NCBI GenBank assembly: GCA_028819565.1
Contig: JAPPLD010000007.1
Span: forward strand, 1-38,871
Direction of reading: 5' to 3'
DNA from: Gammaproteobacteria bacterium
GTDB taxonomy: Bacteria; Pseudomonadota; Gammaproteobacteria; Poriferisulfidales; Poriferisulfidaceae
DNA: 38,871 bases
Positions 1 through 8,129 of this stretch are shown piece by piece. The notes under the pieces are model-generated. The model was given only the letters and a program-made list of their open reading frames with translations, searched no databases and was not told the DNA's origin. Numbering within the stretch: the stretch's first letter is position 1; each line of letters starts with the position of its first letter. Position numbers and translations under genes: made by a program.

Positions 1-71
1 CGGCGGATTGGATCTTTACCCGAGGCCGCCTTTCCACACAAAACCGTGAAGAGCCAATGAAATAGCGGAAC

Positions 72-99
72 TTTCGATTTACCTCTGCCGCTCTATAAT
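72..99 (+). promoter_or_regulatory. Putative sigma70 promoter for the AlbA_2 gene
   Basis: A perfect -10 hexamer TATAAT lies at 94-99. The region 16-17 bases upstream offers only a weak -35 (TTTCGA, 72-77). The start codon is a GTG at 135, preceded by GGGAG at 125-129, so the leader would be about 30 nt. The rest of bases 1-134 holds no gene I can support. Confidence 0.45.
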
Positions 100-134
100 G
101 ATTTCCTCCCCACTTTAGAACATCGGGAGTTGCG

Positions 135-1877
135 GTGAATTACAGCGATTCGGAGATCGCGCGTCTTCTGGAATTGGGCGAAGACAGCCACTGCGAATTC
201 AAACAGGTCCAATTCAAAGGCGACACCTTGGGTGGCCCGGGCCAAGATGATTTGGCCCACGAGATTGCCGCCTTTGCAAATGGGGACGGCGGTGTCCTGC
301 TGGCAGGAGTCACGGACGACGGTGCGGTGCAGGGCATGTCCGGCACCCAGGCAAAAGAACTGGAACGCTTCGTGGTCGAGATCTGCCGCGACAAGATCAA
401 GCCTCCGGTCGACTTCAAGACCGTGCACCGGGAATACGACGGCAAACTCCTGTTAATCATCGAAGTGCCCGAAGGCTACGCCTTGCATGAAAGCCCCGGT
501 CATTGCTATCGCCGATTCGGTTCCTCCAAGAGAAAAATGAACAGCGACGAGAAGGCCCGGCTTGCGCAGCAACGGGGAAGAGGCCGTTTTTCAGCGCCGG
601 ACGAGCAGCCCGTGCAACAGACCGGCTTCGGCACTCTGGACGAATCACTGTGGAGGCCCCTGCTCAGCGCCGAAGGCGCAAAGGATCCTGAGTCGGCACT
701 TGAAAAGCTGGCGCTTCTGATGTCGGACAAGTCGGGTAAACCCCAAGCCACGGTTGCGGGCATATTGCTTTGCACCCAAAATCCCGAGCAGTTTCTTCCC
801 AGCGCCTGTGTGACGGTAACCCACTACCGGGGGAAAGATCGCGCCTCCGGTCAGTTTGACGCGAAAGAAATCACCGGGCCATTGGACCGGCAGATTCGCG
901 AAGCGGTGGCTTTCGTGATGCGCAACATGCGCGTCGCGGCCCGCAAGGAGCCCGCGCGCGTGGACATTCCCCAGTACAGTTCGAAAGCAGTGTTCGAAGC
1001 GGTCGTCAACGCGGTGGTGCACCGCGACTACACGATGCGGCAAAGCAAGATCCGGCTGTCCCTGTTCTCCGACCGGCTGGAAATACAATCGCCCGGCGCG
1101 TTGCCGAACAACCTGACTCTGGAAAGCATGGGCCAGCGACAGGCGACCCGGAATGAAGCCTTGGCCTCCATGCTCGGGCGGATGCCGGTCAATGGCACTC
1201 CGGGGTCCGAAGACCGGCTTTATTTGATGGAGCGCCGCGGGGATGGAGTCTCGATTATCAAGCGCGAAACCGAGGCGCTGTGCGGAAAAGTTCCTGAATA
1301 CGAATTGCCTGACGATTCGGAAGTCCGCCTGACCCTTCCGGCCGCACCGCAGGAGCCCAGTCCGGCCCTCGCAGTTGTCACCGTCCGCTGCGGAGACACG
1401 CCCCTAGCCGGAGTTGCCGTACTCGCACTGTTCCCGAACAAGACCTGGAGGCAGGCAACGACCGACGAGCACGGAGAAGCCCACCTTGACCTTCACTCGA
1501 CCGAACTTCCGATGACGGTCTTCGCGGCGGCGGACAAATTCGGCGCAGGCGTGAAACGCGACTGGATCCCCTCGCAGTGCCCCCTTTCCATGCAGATGAA
1601 CGAACTCCCCGATGGCGGTTCTGTCATCTTCGCCGAAGCGACGGGCACGCTGCCCGGACTCGAAGGCAGGCTGAACCCTATTCGGGACACCCTGGATCGC
1701 ACCTACCTTTACGCTTCCAACATCTCCATCAACGAGGGACAGGCGCAACCGGTGCATTTCTTCCCCGGCGACAAACTGAGGCTCACGGATGCGAACGGAA
1801 GCGAATTGCTGATACGCATTGTCGACATTACCGGTCGGTCGGCACTGATTGAATATTTCCCGTCCGCCGAAAAGTGA
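135..1877 (+). CDS. AlbA_2 (Schlafen AAA_4-like) ATP-binding protein with C-terminal beta domains
   Basis: This 580-residue protein has an N-terminal AlbA_2/divergent-AAA domain (about residues 10-140), seen in the CEFKQ motif and the run HEIAAFANGDGG. A GHKL-type ATPase segment follows near residues 286-325 (FEAVVNAVVHRDY, then SDRLEIQSPG). From about residue 413 there is a beta-rich segment resembling a carboxypeptidase-regulatory/Ig-like fold (TPLAGVAVLAL, TTDEHGEAHLDL), then about 110 further residues. Proteins with AlbA_2 plus this ATPase domain are often annotated as transcriptional regulators and are frequent in defence-rich regions; the biochemical role is generally unknown. GTG at 135 has a good Shine-Dalgarno (GGGAG). 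A HepT-like gene and an MmeI-type enzyme follow on the same strand, which suggests a defence context (inference). Family assignment is firm, function is not. Confidence 0.8.
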   Translation: MNYSDSEIARLLELGEDSHCEFKQVQFKGDTLGGPGQDDLAHEIAAFANGDGGVLLAGVTDDGAVQGMSGTQAKELERFVVEICRDKIKPPVDFKTVHREYDGKLLLIIEVPEGYALHESPGHCYRRFGSSKRKMNSDEKARLAQQRGRGRFSAPDEQPVQQTGFGTLDESLWRPLLSAEGAKDPESALEKLALLMSDKSGKPQATVAGILLCTQNPEQFLPSACVTVTHYRGKDRASGQFDAKEITGPLDRQIREAVAFVMRNMRVAARKEPARVDIPQYSSKAVFEAVVNAVVHRDYTMRQSKIRLSLFSDRLEIQSPGALPNNLTLESMGQRQATRNEALASMLGRMPVNGTPGSEDRLYLMERRGDGVSIIKRETEALCGKVPEYELPDDSEVRLTLPAAPQEPSPALAVVTVRCGDTPLAGVAVLALFPNKTWRQATTDEHGEAHLDLHSTELPMTVFAAADKFGAGVKRDWIPSQCPLSMQMNELPDGGSVIFAEATGTLPGLEGRLNPIRDTLDRTYLYASNISINEGQAQPVHFFPGDKLRLTDANGSELLIRIVDITGRSALIEYFPSAEK

Positions 1878-1955
1878 TTCCGCTCAATGCGCGAGACGAC
1901 TGAACAGGTTTCGGGACGTTACGAGCCGTCTTAATCGGCCTGACTTGGATTCCGA

Positions 1956-2303
1956 ATGCGTATGCGGCATGACCCCTCGCGCCTGGTCGACATCCTGATC
2001 GCGGCCCGCGACGCAGTGAAATTCACCGAAGGCATGACGCCGGAGCAGTTCGGCGAGGACAACCTGCACCAGTACGCCACCACCAAAGCACTGGAGACCA
2101 TCGGGGGGGCCGTCGCCCGCCTCAGAGACGGGACCAAGGCCAGGTACCCGGAAGTTGAATGGGACAAGGTTGCCGGGATGCACTCGCGTCTTATGCGGGA
2201 CGATTTCTCGGTCCGCCATGGCCACATCTGGAGCATCGTGCAAGACGACCTGCCCGGGCTGGTCTCCCAGATGGAAGCGATCGTACCGCCAGCGCCGGAT
2301 TGA
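1956..2303 (+). CDS. HepT-like HEPN protein (DUF86), unpaired
   Basis: This 115-residue protein resembles the HepT/DUF86 branch of HEPN domains, the toxin half of MntA-HepT toxin-antitoxin systems. HEPN ribonucleases carry an R-x(4-6)-H motif. Here R81 and H88 (RDDFSVRH) give R-x6-H, so the catalytic pair is kept. ATG at 1956 or the in-frame ATG at 1962 could be the start. MntA, the nucleotidyltransferase antitoxin that AMPylates HepT, normally lies next to it. Only 78 bases separate this gene from the AlbA_2 gene and 76 from the MmeI-type gene, so no MntA is present. It could be regulated by something else, be an inactive relic, or belong with its neighbours. Family call likely; function inferred. 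Confidence 0.7.
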   Translation: MRMRHDPSRLVDILIAARDAVKFTEGMTPEQFGEDNLHQYATTKALETIGGAVARLRDGTKARYPEVEWDKVAGMHSRLMRDDFSVRHGHIWSIVQDDLPGLVSQMEAIVPPAPD

Positions 2304-2379
2304 TCAGGTTGGCCGCTCACGCCTGGATTGACGTCTACTCTGACTTGAGCCTTTCTCGCGTTAAGACACGGATTAATTG

Positions 2380-5178
2380 ATGCGCTTGTCTTGGAACGAA
2401 GTCCGTGTCCGTGCCGCCACCTTTGCCGAAAAGTGGCAGGATGCGGCCTATGAAACGGAAGAAACGCAGAGTTTCTACAACGATTTCTTCCAGGTTTTCG
2501 GGGTTGAGCGCCGATCGGTCGCGCGTTATGAACAACATGTGAGAAAGCTTGATAACCGCTCCGGGTTTATCGATCTGTTCTGGCCCGGCGTCTTGATTGT
2601 GGAGCAGAAAAGCGTGGGGCGAGATCTATCCGAGGCTTATGGCCAAGCCGGGGAATATTTTGATGCCTTGCCCGAGCACGAGCGGCCCCGGTACATCCTA
2701 GTCAGCGATTTTCAGACTTTCGAACTTCACGATCTCGATGAGCGCGAGAAGATTTCTTTCCCCCTGAAAGAATTGCCTTCTCACGTTGAAGCATTTGGAT
2801 TTATCCTTGGCATCCAGCGTCGGGTTTTCCGGGATCAGGACCCCGCCAACATCGAGGCTTCCGAACTAGTCGGACAACTGCACGACCGAATGAAGGATGC
2901 AGGATACCGGGGCCACGATCTGGAGCGGTTCCTGGCCCGGATCGTTTTCTGCCTGTTTGCGGACGACACCGGAATCTTCGAGCCTCGCGACATCTTCCTA
3001 GACCTAATCGAATCGCGGACTAATAAAGACGGGTCAGACACCGGGTCGCGACTAACTGAATTATTCCAAATACTGGATACCCCGGAATCTGATCGCCAAA
3101 AGACACTGGACGAAGACCTAGCCCGTTTTCCCTATGTCAACGGAGACCTGTTTGACGGAGTGTTGCGAATCCCTTCGTTTGACGGAATCATGCGCGAAGC
3201 ATTGCTGGATGCCTGCCGGTTCGATTGGTCGAACATATCGCCCGCCATTTTCGGCGCATTGTTTCAGTCGGTCATGGACCCCGAGGCTCGCCACGCCGAT
3301 GGCGCGCATTACACGACGGAAGGCAACATCCTGAAGGTGATCGAACCCTTGTTCCTAGATGACCTGCGGAGTGAATTCAAACGACTGAAGTCCCGGAAAG
3401 ACCGGCGGCGGCATCCCGAGTTGATGAAGTTTCAGAAGAAACTGGGAGAAATGCGATTCTTCGACCCGGCCTGCGGATGCGGCAATTTTCTCATCATTGC
3501 CTACCGGGAATTGCGGATACTTGAGATCGAGGTGATGAAAGAAATCTATCCCAGCGGTCAACTGGATGCCTTGGCTGGCGACTTGTCCGTGATTGATGTC
3601 GATCAGTTTTACGGCATCGAGATCAACGAGTTTCCCGTCCGCGTCGCGGAAACCGCCTTGTGGATGATGGATCACATCATGAACAACCGGCTCAGCCTGG
3701 AGTTCGGGCAGACTTACGTGCGCATCCCCCTGAAGAAATCACCGCACATCCATCATGGAGATGCCTTGGAAGTTGATTGGGCTGAGTTTTGCCCACCGCA
3801 ACAGTGTTCGCACATGTTCGGCAACCCTCCATACCTAGGCGCTAAAGTCCAAACCCCGGAACAGCGCATGCAAGTGCGACACATAGCGGCTTTAGGCGGA
3901 ACCGGGGGCTCTCTTGATTACGTGTCTGCCTGGTTCATCAAGGCTGGAGAATATGTCCAGAAAAGTTCTGCCCGCATCGGCTTCGTGGCAACCAATTCGA
4001 TTACCCAAGGCGAACAAGTCGGGCAACTATGGCCGATCCTGTTCGACCGCTGCAAGCTGGAGATCGCGTTCGCGCACCGGACTTTCGCGTGGGGTTCGGA
4101 CGCACGGGGCAAGGCGCATGTGCATGTCGTGATCATCGGGCTCGACCGACGAGAGAATGCGCGGGCGAACACGCGCCTTTTCAATTATCCCGACATCAAC
4201 GACCAGCCGGAAGAAACCCGGCAGGCAGTCTTGTCGCCTTACTTGTTCGATGCCAGTGGCTTGCCAAATCCATATTTGGTGGTGCGGGAAGAGAGTTCCC
4301 CAATCAATGGAATGCCAAGGTTAAAAACCGGCGTTCAAATGATTGATAACGGAATCCTGACATTTGAAGAATCCGAAAAAGAAGAATTTCTTGCAATCGA
4401 GCCTGAGGCTGCTCCTTTCTTTCGTTGTTATATCGGCGGCGACGAATTTATTAATGGTTTTCATCGCTGGATTCTATATCTCAGAGGAATCAACCCAACC
4501 GAATTGAAACGCTTGCCACAGGTTGCGGAAAGGGTTGCCCAAGTACGTGCCTATAGAGCAGCAAGTCGGCGGCCCAGTACACGACGCATGGCCGACTTTC
4601 CGACCTTGGTCGGAGTGGATGAACGTCTCGATGCTGATCACCTGGTTATCCCAAACACAAGCTCCGAACGCCGCGCATATATACCCATTGGATGGTTGGG
4701 TCCCAGTGTCATCGCCAATCAAAAACTGCGCATCCTTCCGAATGCCTCCCTGACTGATTTCGCGCTGCTGACCTCGGCCATGCACATGGCGTGGATGCGA
4801 ACCGTAACAGGACGCATGAAAAGTGACTATATGTATTCTGTGGGTGTCGTCTACAACACTTTCCCCCTGCCGTCCCAGGAGGCTGATCTGTCCAAGCTGG
4901 AGCCCTTGGCTCAGGCCATCTTGGATGCCCGGGCTGAACATCTCGATGCGACGCTGGCCGATCTCTATGATCCGGACTTGATGCCGCCCAACCTACTCCG
5001 GGCGCATCAGGCGCTTGACCGGGCGGTGGACAAGCTTTATCGGCGCAAGGGATTCGGTTCCAAGCGCGAACGCATTGAGCACCTGTTCATGCTGTACGAA
5101 CAAGCCCAAGCGCCCCTCGAAGCTCAAACCAAGGCAAGGCCCAAGCGACGGCAAACAGGAAGCAAACTCAAAAGGTAG
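2380..5178 (+). CDS. MmeI-type (Type IIL) bifunctional restriction endonuclease/DNA methyltransferase
   Basis: The protein has 932 residues from ATG 2380 (a TTG at 2377 would add one); MmeI itself is about 920, so it looks full length. The N-terminal nuclease shows D65-x9-E75-Q-K77 (DLFWPGVLIVEQK), the D-x9-ExK arrangement of MmeI. The methyltransferase core has motif I (FFDPACGCGNFLI, Asp near 362) and motif IV (NPPY near 482-485), which is typical of adenine-N6 methylation. Target-recognition and C-terminal helical parts follow; the end is strongly basic (KARPKRRQTGSKLKR). Such enzymes cut and methylate with one polypeptide, protect by methylating one strand, and set specificity in the target-recognition domain. 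The target sequence cannot be read from the protein here. No stop or frameshift interrupts it, so it is probably functional. It follows the HepT-like gene by 76 bases. Confidence 0.9.
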   Translation: MRLSWNEVRVRAATFAEKWQDAAYETEETQSFYNDFFQVFGVERRSVARYEQHVRKLDNRSGFIDLFWPGVLIVEQKSVGRDLSEAYGQAGEYFDALPEHERPRYILVSDFQTFELHDLDEREKISFPLKELPSHVEAFGFILGIQRRVFRDQDPANIEASELVGQLHDRMKDAGYRGHDLERFLARIVFCLFADDTGIFEPRDIFLDLIESRTNKDGSDTGSRLTELFQILDTPESDRQKTLDEDLARFPYVNGDLFDGVLRIPSFDGIMREALLDACRFDWSNISPAIFGALFQSVMDPEARHADGAHYTTEGNILKVIEPLFLDDLRSEFKRLKSRKDRRRHPELMKFQKKLGEMRFFDPACGCGNFLIIAYRELRILEIEVMKEIYPSGQLDALAGDLSVIDVDQFYGIEINEFPVRVAETALWMMDHIMNNRLSLEFGQTYVRIPLKKSPHIHHGDALEVDWAEFCPPQQCSHMFGNPPYLGAKVQTPEQRMQVRHIAALGGTGGSLDYVSAWFIKAGEYVQKSSARIGFVATNSITQGEQVGQLWPILFDRCKLEIAFAHRTFAWGSDARGKAHVHVVIIGLDRRENARANTRLFNYPDINDQPEETRQAVLSPYLFDASGLPNPYLVVREESSPINGMPRLKTGVQMIDNGILTFEESEKEEFLAIEPEAAPFFRCYIGGDEFINGFHRWILYLRGINPTELKRLPQVAERVAQVRAYRAASRRPSTRRMADFPTLVGVDERLDADHLVIPNTSSERRAYIPIGWLGPSVIANQKLRILPNASLTDFALLTSAMHMAWMRTVTGRMKSDYMYSVGVVYNTFPLPSQEADLSKLEPLAQAILDARAEHLDATLADLYDPDLMPPNLLRAHQALDRAVDKLYRRKGFGSKRERIEHLFMLYEQAQAPLEAQTKARPKRRQTGSKLKR

Positions 5179-5230
5179 GGGTTTGGGTCTCAATGTAGCC
5201 GCAGGGAGCCAAGGCCGGATCGAAAGCCTC

Positions 5231-5299
5231 TCATCGAGGGATCTTCACTCGCGCACGATATCCTCTCAAATTTCCGAAACACCCCGGCCATGCAATCAC
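5231..5299 (-). pseudogene. Possible vapC stub (start codon plus two residues, then unrelated sequence)
   Basis: Reading leftward, the vapB stop overlaps a GTG start (GTGA, 5299-5296), the usual vapB-vapC junction. The frame opens Met-Ile-Ala, a common VapC beginning, but continues as Trp-Pro-Gly-Cys and stops at 5231. There is no PIN domain and no room for one before the MmeI-type gene ends at 5178. The best reading is that vapC was lost by a deletion or insertion right after its start. With only three residues as evidence, chance is possible. Confidence 0.25.
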
Positions 5300-5553
5300 C
5301 GGGGCAACCCTTGTTCGTCGTAAAGCAAGTCACCATGTTCTGCAGCGGGAGGCCCCGGGCCTAGAAGAGAGGCACAGCGCTTCCTGATGGCGCGGATGTC
5401 CCGGAGTAAGGCTTCCCGGTCACGCAGCCGTCGCTCGCGTACAAGACGCTCCTCCAGCACGACGGCAATCGCCCCGGTCTTGGTCTCACCCGTCAGTCGG
5501 GCTAGTTCATCCGCAAGTCGGCAGGTTTTCTCGTTCTTGATGTTGAGGCTCAT
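5296..5553 (-). CDS. VapB-type (PSK/Rv0623-like) antitoxin without toxin
   Basis: The 85-residue product from ATG 5553 has the signature of the ribbon-helix-helix PSK-operon/Rv0623 VapB family: MSLNIKNEKTCRLADELARL, then TGETKTGAIAVVLEERL, a basic Arg/Glu helix, and the closing LLYDEQGLPR. These antitoxins bind their own promoter and neutralise a VapC PIN-domain ribonuclease encoded just downstream. Here only the overlapping GTGA start remains, followed by non-VapC sequence. The antitoxin is therefore an orphan, possibly kept as an anti-addiction gene or simply decaying. It lies convergent with the MmeI-type gene. Confidence 0.8.
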   Translation of the reverse strand: MSLNIKNEKTCRLADELARLTGETKTGAIAVVLEERLVRERRLRDREALLRDIRAIRKRCASLLGPGPPAAEHGDLLYDEQGLPR

Positions 5554-5656
5554 GATTCTGCGCAAAGTAGGAGCAGCAGGAATATTCTGTCATGACTCGC
5601 CTTGGCCGGGCCTTGCCCACCGGACGAATGCCGGGCACCTCCGAAGGAAATGATGC

Positions 5657-5686
5657 GGATTATTTCGGGAGTACAATGAATAATCC
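5657..5686 (+). promoter_or_regulatory. Inverted repeat around a -10-like box upstream of the cupin gene
   Basis: GGATTATT (5657-5664) and AATAATCC (5679-5686) form a perfect 8-bp inverted repeat with a 14-base spacer. The spacer holds TACAAT (5672-5677), a plausible -10 box. This is the geometry of an operator over a promoter. It lies 26 bases before the cupin start codon. Confidence 0.4.
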
Positions 5687-5711
5687 CCTCCACTAAAAAA
5701 GGAGTCAGGAT

Positions 5712-6083
5712 ATGTCACTGCCCAATATGATGAAGGCGAACATCGACGGTGCCGAACCGGATGTTCACGGGAAGATCTCCAAGCAAGTCGTCACACTCGA
5801 CGAAGTCACGGCCATCAAGGTGACCTTCAACCCTGGAGCCAAATGGTCCGTGGACCTCAAGGATTACGCCGGAACGGAATCATGCCTGCTTCCGCATGTC
5901 GCGTACGTAATCTCCGGCGCAATCGAAATCCTGATGGATGACGGTTCAAAAGAGACTTTTCGCAAAGGCGACATCATGATGTTGCCCCCGGGACATGACG
6001 CCTGGACCGTAGGCGACGAGCCTTGCCAGTTCATCCAGATGTCGCAGGGCGACAACTACTACGCGGATCGCTGCTGCGCATAG
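5712..6083 (+). CDS. Small single-domain cupin protein
   Basis: This 123-residue protein has the two cupin motifs. The first is around residues 50-70, where the usual paired metal His residues are only partly kept (LPHVAYVISGAIEI). The second is around 80-100 (FRKGDIMMLPPGHDAW). Single-domain cupins of this length bind a metal or small ligand, and the ligand cannot be told from sequence. The start is supported by GGAG at 5701-5704, seven bases before ATG. It ends Asp-Arg-Cys-Cys-Ala. It is transcribed towards the GT81 operon and is probably monocistronic, with the inverted repeat at 5657-5686 as a candidate control site. Confidence 0.75.
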   Translation: MSLPNMMKANIDGAEPDVHGKISKQVVTLDEVTAIKVTFNPGAKWSVDLKDYAGTESCLLPHVAYVISGAIEILMDDGSKETFRKGDIMMLPPGHDAWTVGDEPCQFIQMSQGDNYYADRCCA

Positions 6084-6141
6084 GCCAGCCTGAAACAGGT
6101 TCGGACCACATTAAATTGGAAGCCATCCGGCTGCCAATCGT

Positions 6142-7356
6142 CTACGCTTGATTGTCCTCTTCCACGGCCATTTCCAGGCGTTGCAGGAAGTCTGGAATGG
6201 CCGAACGAACCCGACGCCAACTTGGGACGTACGGGCTTTCCATCGGGTGCGCCAGAAAATCCTCCCCGGCCTTCAGCAGGTTGCTGGCAAATAGCTCAGC
6301 TGCCTGCTCTTCCGCATCCCGGTCCAAGTTCAGCCCGTTGGTCACCGCATCGCTCTGATAATATTCGATCAGGTCCAGTGCTTCCCGAAGGTAGGCCGCC
6401 TTGAGGCTGCGGAACACACCCTCGGAGAACACCTCGCCCTCGATCGCCATCTTCCTGAAGACGGCCTTGCAGATGTCCGCACTCATCTTCGACAGTCCCG
6501 CCCGTGCGCCGGCCGTCCCCATCTGTTGGTGCTTGTGGTCGTACAGGTCCGCGATGTCGATCTGGCAGACGCGCCGGCTGGAATACATGCGCCGGATCTC
6601 GGCAAGCAGGCCGATCTCCAGGCCCCAGTCGTCCGGCAGGTACAAGTCTTTCAGCACGTGGGTGCGTAGCGAGCATTCCCCGGCCAGCGGGTAGCGGAAA
6701 CTGTCTAGGTATTCAACAAAATCATGCGGCCCGAACACCTTGCGCAGAGCGCGTAGCAACGGCGCCACCAGCAGCCGCGCCACCCGGCCCTTCAATTCCT
6801 GCTCGGAGATACGCGAATAGTAACCCTTGCAGAACGCGAAACTGAAACTCGGGTTCGCGACCGGATAGATCAACCGCGCCAGCAGGCGGCGATCGTACGT
6901 AGTGATGTCGCAGTCGTGCAATGCCAAGGCTTTTGCCCGATCGGATGCCAGCACGTATCCGAAACAGAACCAGACGTTGCGCCCTTTTCCTTGCTGGGTC
7001 GGCGCCAAACCCCGCGCCTCCAGTTCATCCGCCAGGGCCCGCAGCCTGGGACCATCGTTCCAAAGCACGTGGTGGGGCTGTGGCAGGCGGGAGAAGAAGT
7101 CTCGTGCCCGTTTGAACTGCTCCGCATCGGCCGCATCCAGACCGATTACGATCTCGTTCAGGTATTCGACCTGCGCCAGTTCTTCGATGATCCGGTCAAG
7201 CGCCGGTCCCTCCAGTTCCGAATACAGGGAAGGCAGCACCAGCCCCAGCGGACGGTCTTGGGAGAATCTAAGCAGTTCCGCCTCGAATTCTTCGGTGGGG
7301 CGTCCCGCCAGATCGTGCAGTGTGACGATCTGTCCGTTCTGGAAAAAATCACTCAT
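6142..7356 (-). CDS. GT81-type glucosyl- (or mannosyl-) 3-phosphoglycerate synthase
   Basis: This 404-residue GT-A glycosyltransferase matches the GT81 family, whose members transfer a sugar from an NDP-sugar to 3-phosphoglycerate. Visible marks are PSLYSE (42-47), GKGRNVWF (about 123-130) and the DxD-type metal site LHDCD (Asp 148 and 150). The start at 7356 overlaps the phosphatase stop (ATGA), so the two are translationally coupled. The phosphatase next door would remove the phosphate from the product to give the compatible solute glucosylglycerate or mannosylglycerate. The sugar cannot be decided from sequence alone; GT81 favours glucose while the phosphatase family name favours mannose. 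An in-frame upstream extension to 7395 lies inside the phosphatase gene and is unlikely to be used. Confidence 0.75.
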   Translation of the reverse strand: MSDFFQNGQIVTLHDLAGRPTEEFEAELLRFSQDRPLGLVLPSLYSELEGPALDRIIEELAQVEYLNEIVIGLDAADAEQFKRARDFFSRLPQPHHVLWNDGPRLRALADELEARGLAPTQQGKGRNVWFCFGYVLASDRAKALALHDCDITTYDRRLLARLIYPVANPSFSFAFCKGYYSRISEQELKGRVARLLVAPLLRALRKVFGPHDFVEYLDSFRYPLAGECSLRTHVLKDLYLPDDWGLEIGLLAEIRRMYSSRRVCQIDIADLYDHKHQQMGTAGARAGLSKMSADICKAVFRKMAIEGEVFSEGVFRSLKAAYLREALDLIEYYQSDAVTNGLNLDRDAEEQAAELFASNLLKAGEDFLAHPMESPYVPSWRRVRSAIPDFLQRLEMAVEEDNQA

Positions 7357-8129
7357 GGCTGGCCCTCCAGCAGCGTCTGAACCGCGCGCGACCAAGCCGC
7401 CGGTCCGGTCCCCTCCGGGACGCGCGCACCGGGATATTGTATGTTGCGCCCGCCCGGGTTGTTGATAACCACCGCAATATCTGCTGCCGACATCATGCCC
7501 AGATCGTTCGGCCCGTTGCCAAGCGCCACGCTGACTGCTTCCGGATGCCGCCGCCGGTAACGCGGCACTAGGTGCTCCAACGCAACCCGCTTGTCGGTTT
7601 CCCCCATGACATGCACGAAGCGGTCTCCGCGCTTAAGGATCAGTCCATGCGGGCGCAGGCTTTCCGCAAATTCGTCGAGGCGACTCGGGTCATCGCGCCA
7701 AACCAGCGGCTCGCTGAAGTGTCTCTCTCGGGCCGCCGCTATCGAGCCGGGCGGCAAGCCGCAGGCGGCCTCCACCTCTTCTTCACTCATGTCGGAAATC
7801 CCCTGGAAGCGGAACGAGGCAGATAGTCCGTCCAAGGTGGCCCGGATCGCCGGATGGGGAGCGCCAAATGGAATCAGCCCTTCCACCTCACCGTCGTCGA
7901 AAGTTCCGGGCGGCACATACACCGCGCCCCCGTTTTCAATCGAAAACGGCGCATGAATCCCGAGTTCCTCCCTCAACTGAAAGGTCTCTTGTTCGGTTTT
8001 GCTGGTGTTGAAGATGATCGGCACGCCATGCCTGCGGGCGCATTCGATCCCGGGCAGTGCCTCCTCCCAGCGATACGTCTCGACGTCGAGCATCGTCCCA
8101 TCGACGTCGCTGAACAGCAGATAGCGCAT
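7353..8129 (-). CDS. HAD-IIB mannosyl/glucosyl-3-phosphoglycerate phosphatase
   Basis: The 258-residue product is a haloacid-dehalogenase phosphatase of the mannosyl-3-phosphoglycerate phosphatase type. HAD motif I is SDVDGTML (residues 7-14, nucleophile Asp 8). Motif II is near FNTSKT, and the acidic motif IV is in GNGPNDLGMM. It should hydrolyse sugar-3-phosphoglycerate to the free sugar-glycerate and phosphate. Its ATG shares a base with the pgi stop (TAATG) and its own stop overlaps the GT81 start (ATGA), so pgi, phosphatase and synthase form a tight three-gene unit. Pgi governs the hexose-phosphate pool that feeds the sugar donor. Confidence 0.78.
   Translation of the reverse strand: MRYLLFSDVDGTMLDVETYRWEEALPGIECARRHGVPIIFNTSKTEQETFQLREELGIHAPFSIENGGAVYVPPGTFDDGEVEGLIPFGAPHPAIRATLDGLSASFRFQGISDMSEEEVEAACGLPPGSIAAARERHFSEPLVWRDDPSRLDEFAESLRPHGLILKRGDRFVHVMGETDKRVALEHLVPRYRRRHPEAVSVALGNGPNDLGMMSAADIAVVINNPGGRNIQYPGARVPEGTGPAAWSRAVQTLLEGQP

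Noticed and set aside
6084-6141. Terminator between the cupin and GT81 genes
   Set aside because: Only short stems such as CCTGAAACAGG are present and no T-run follows.
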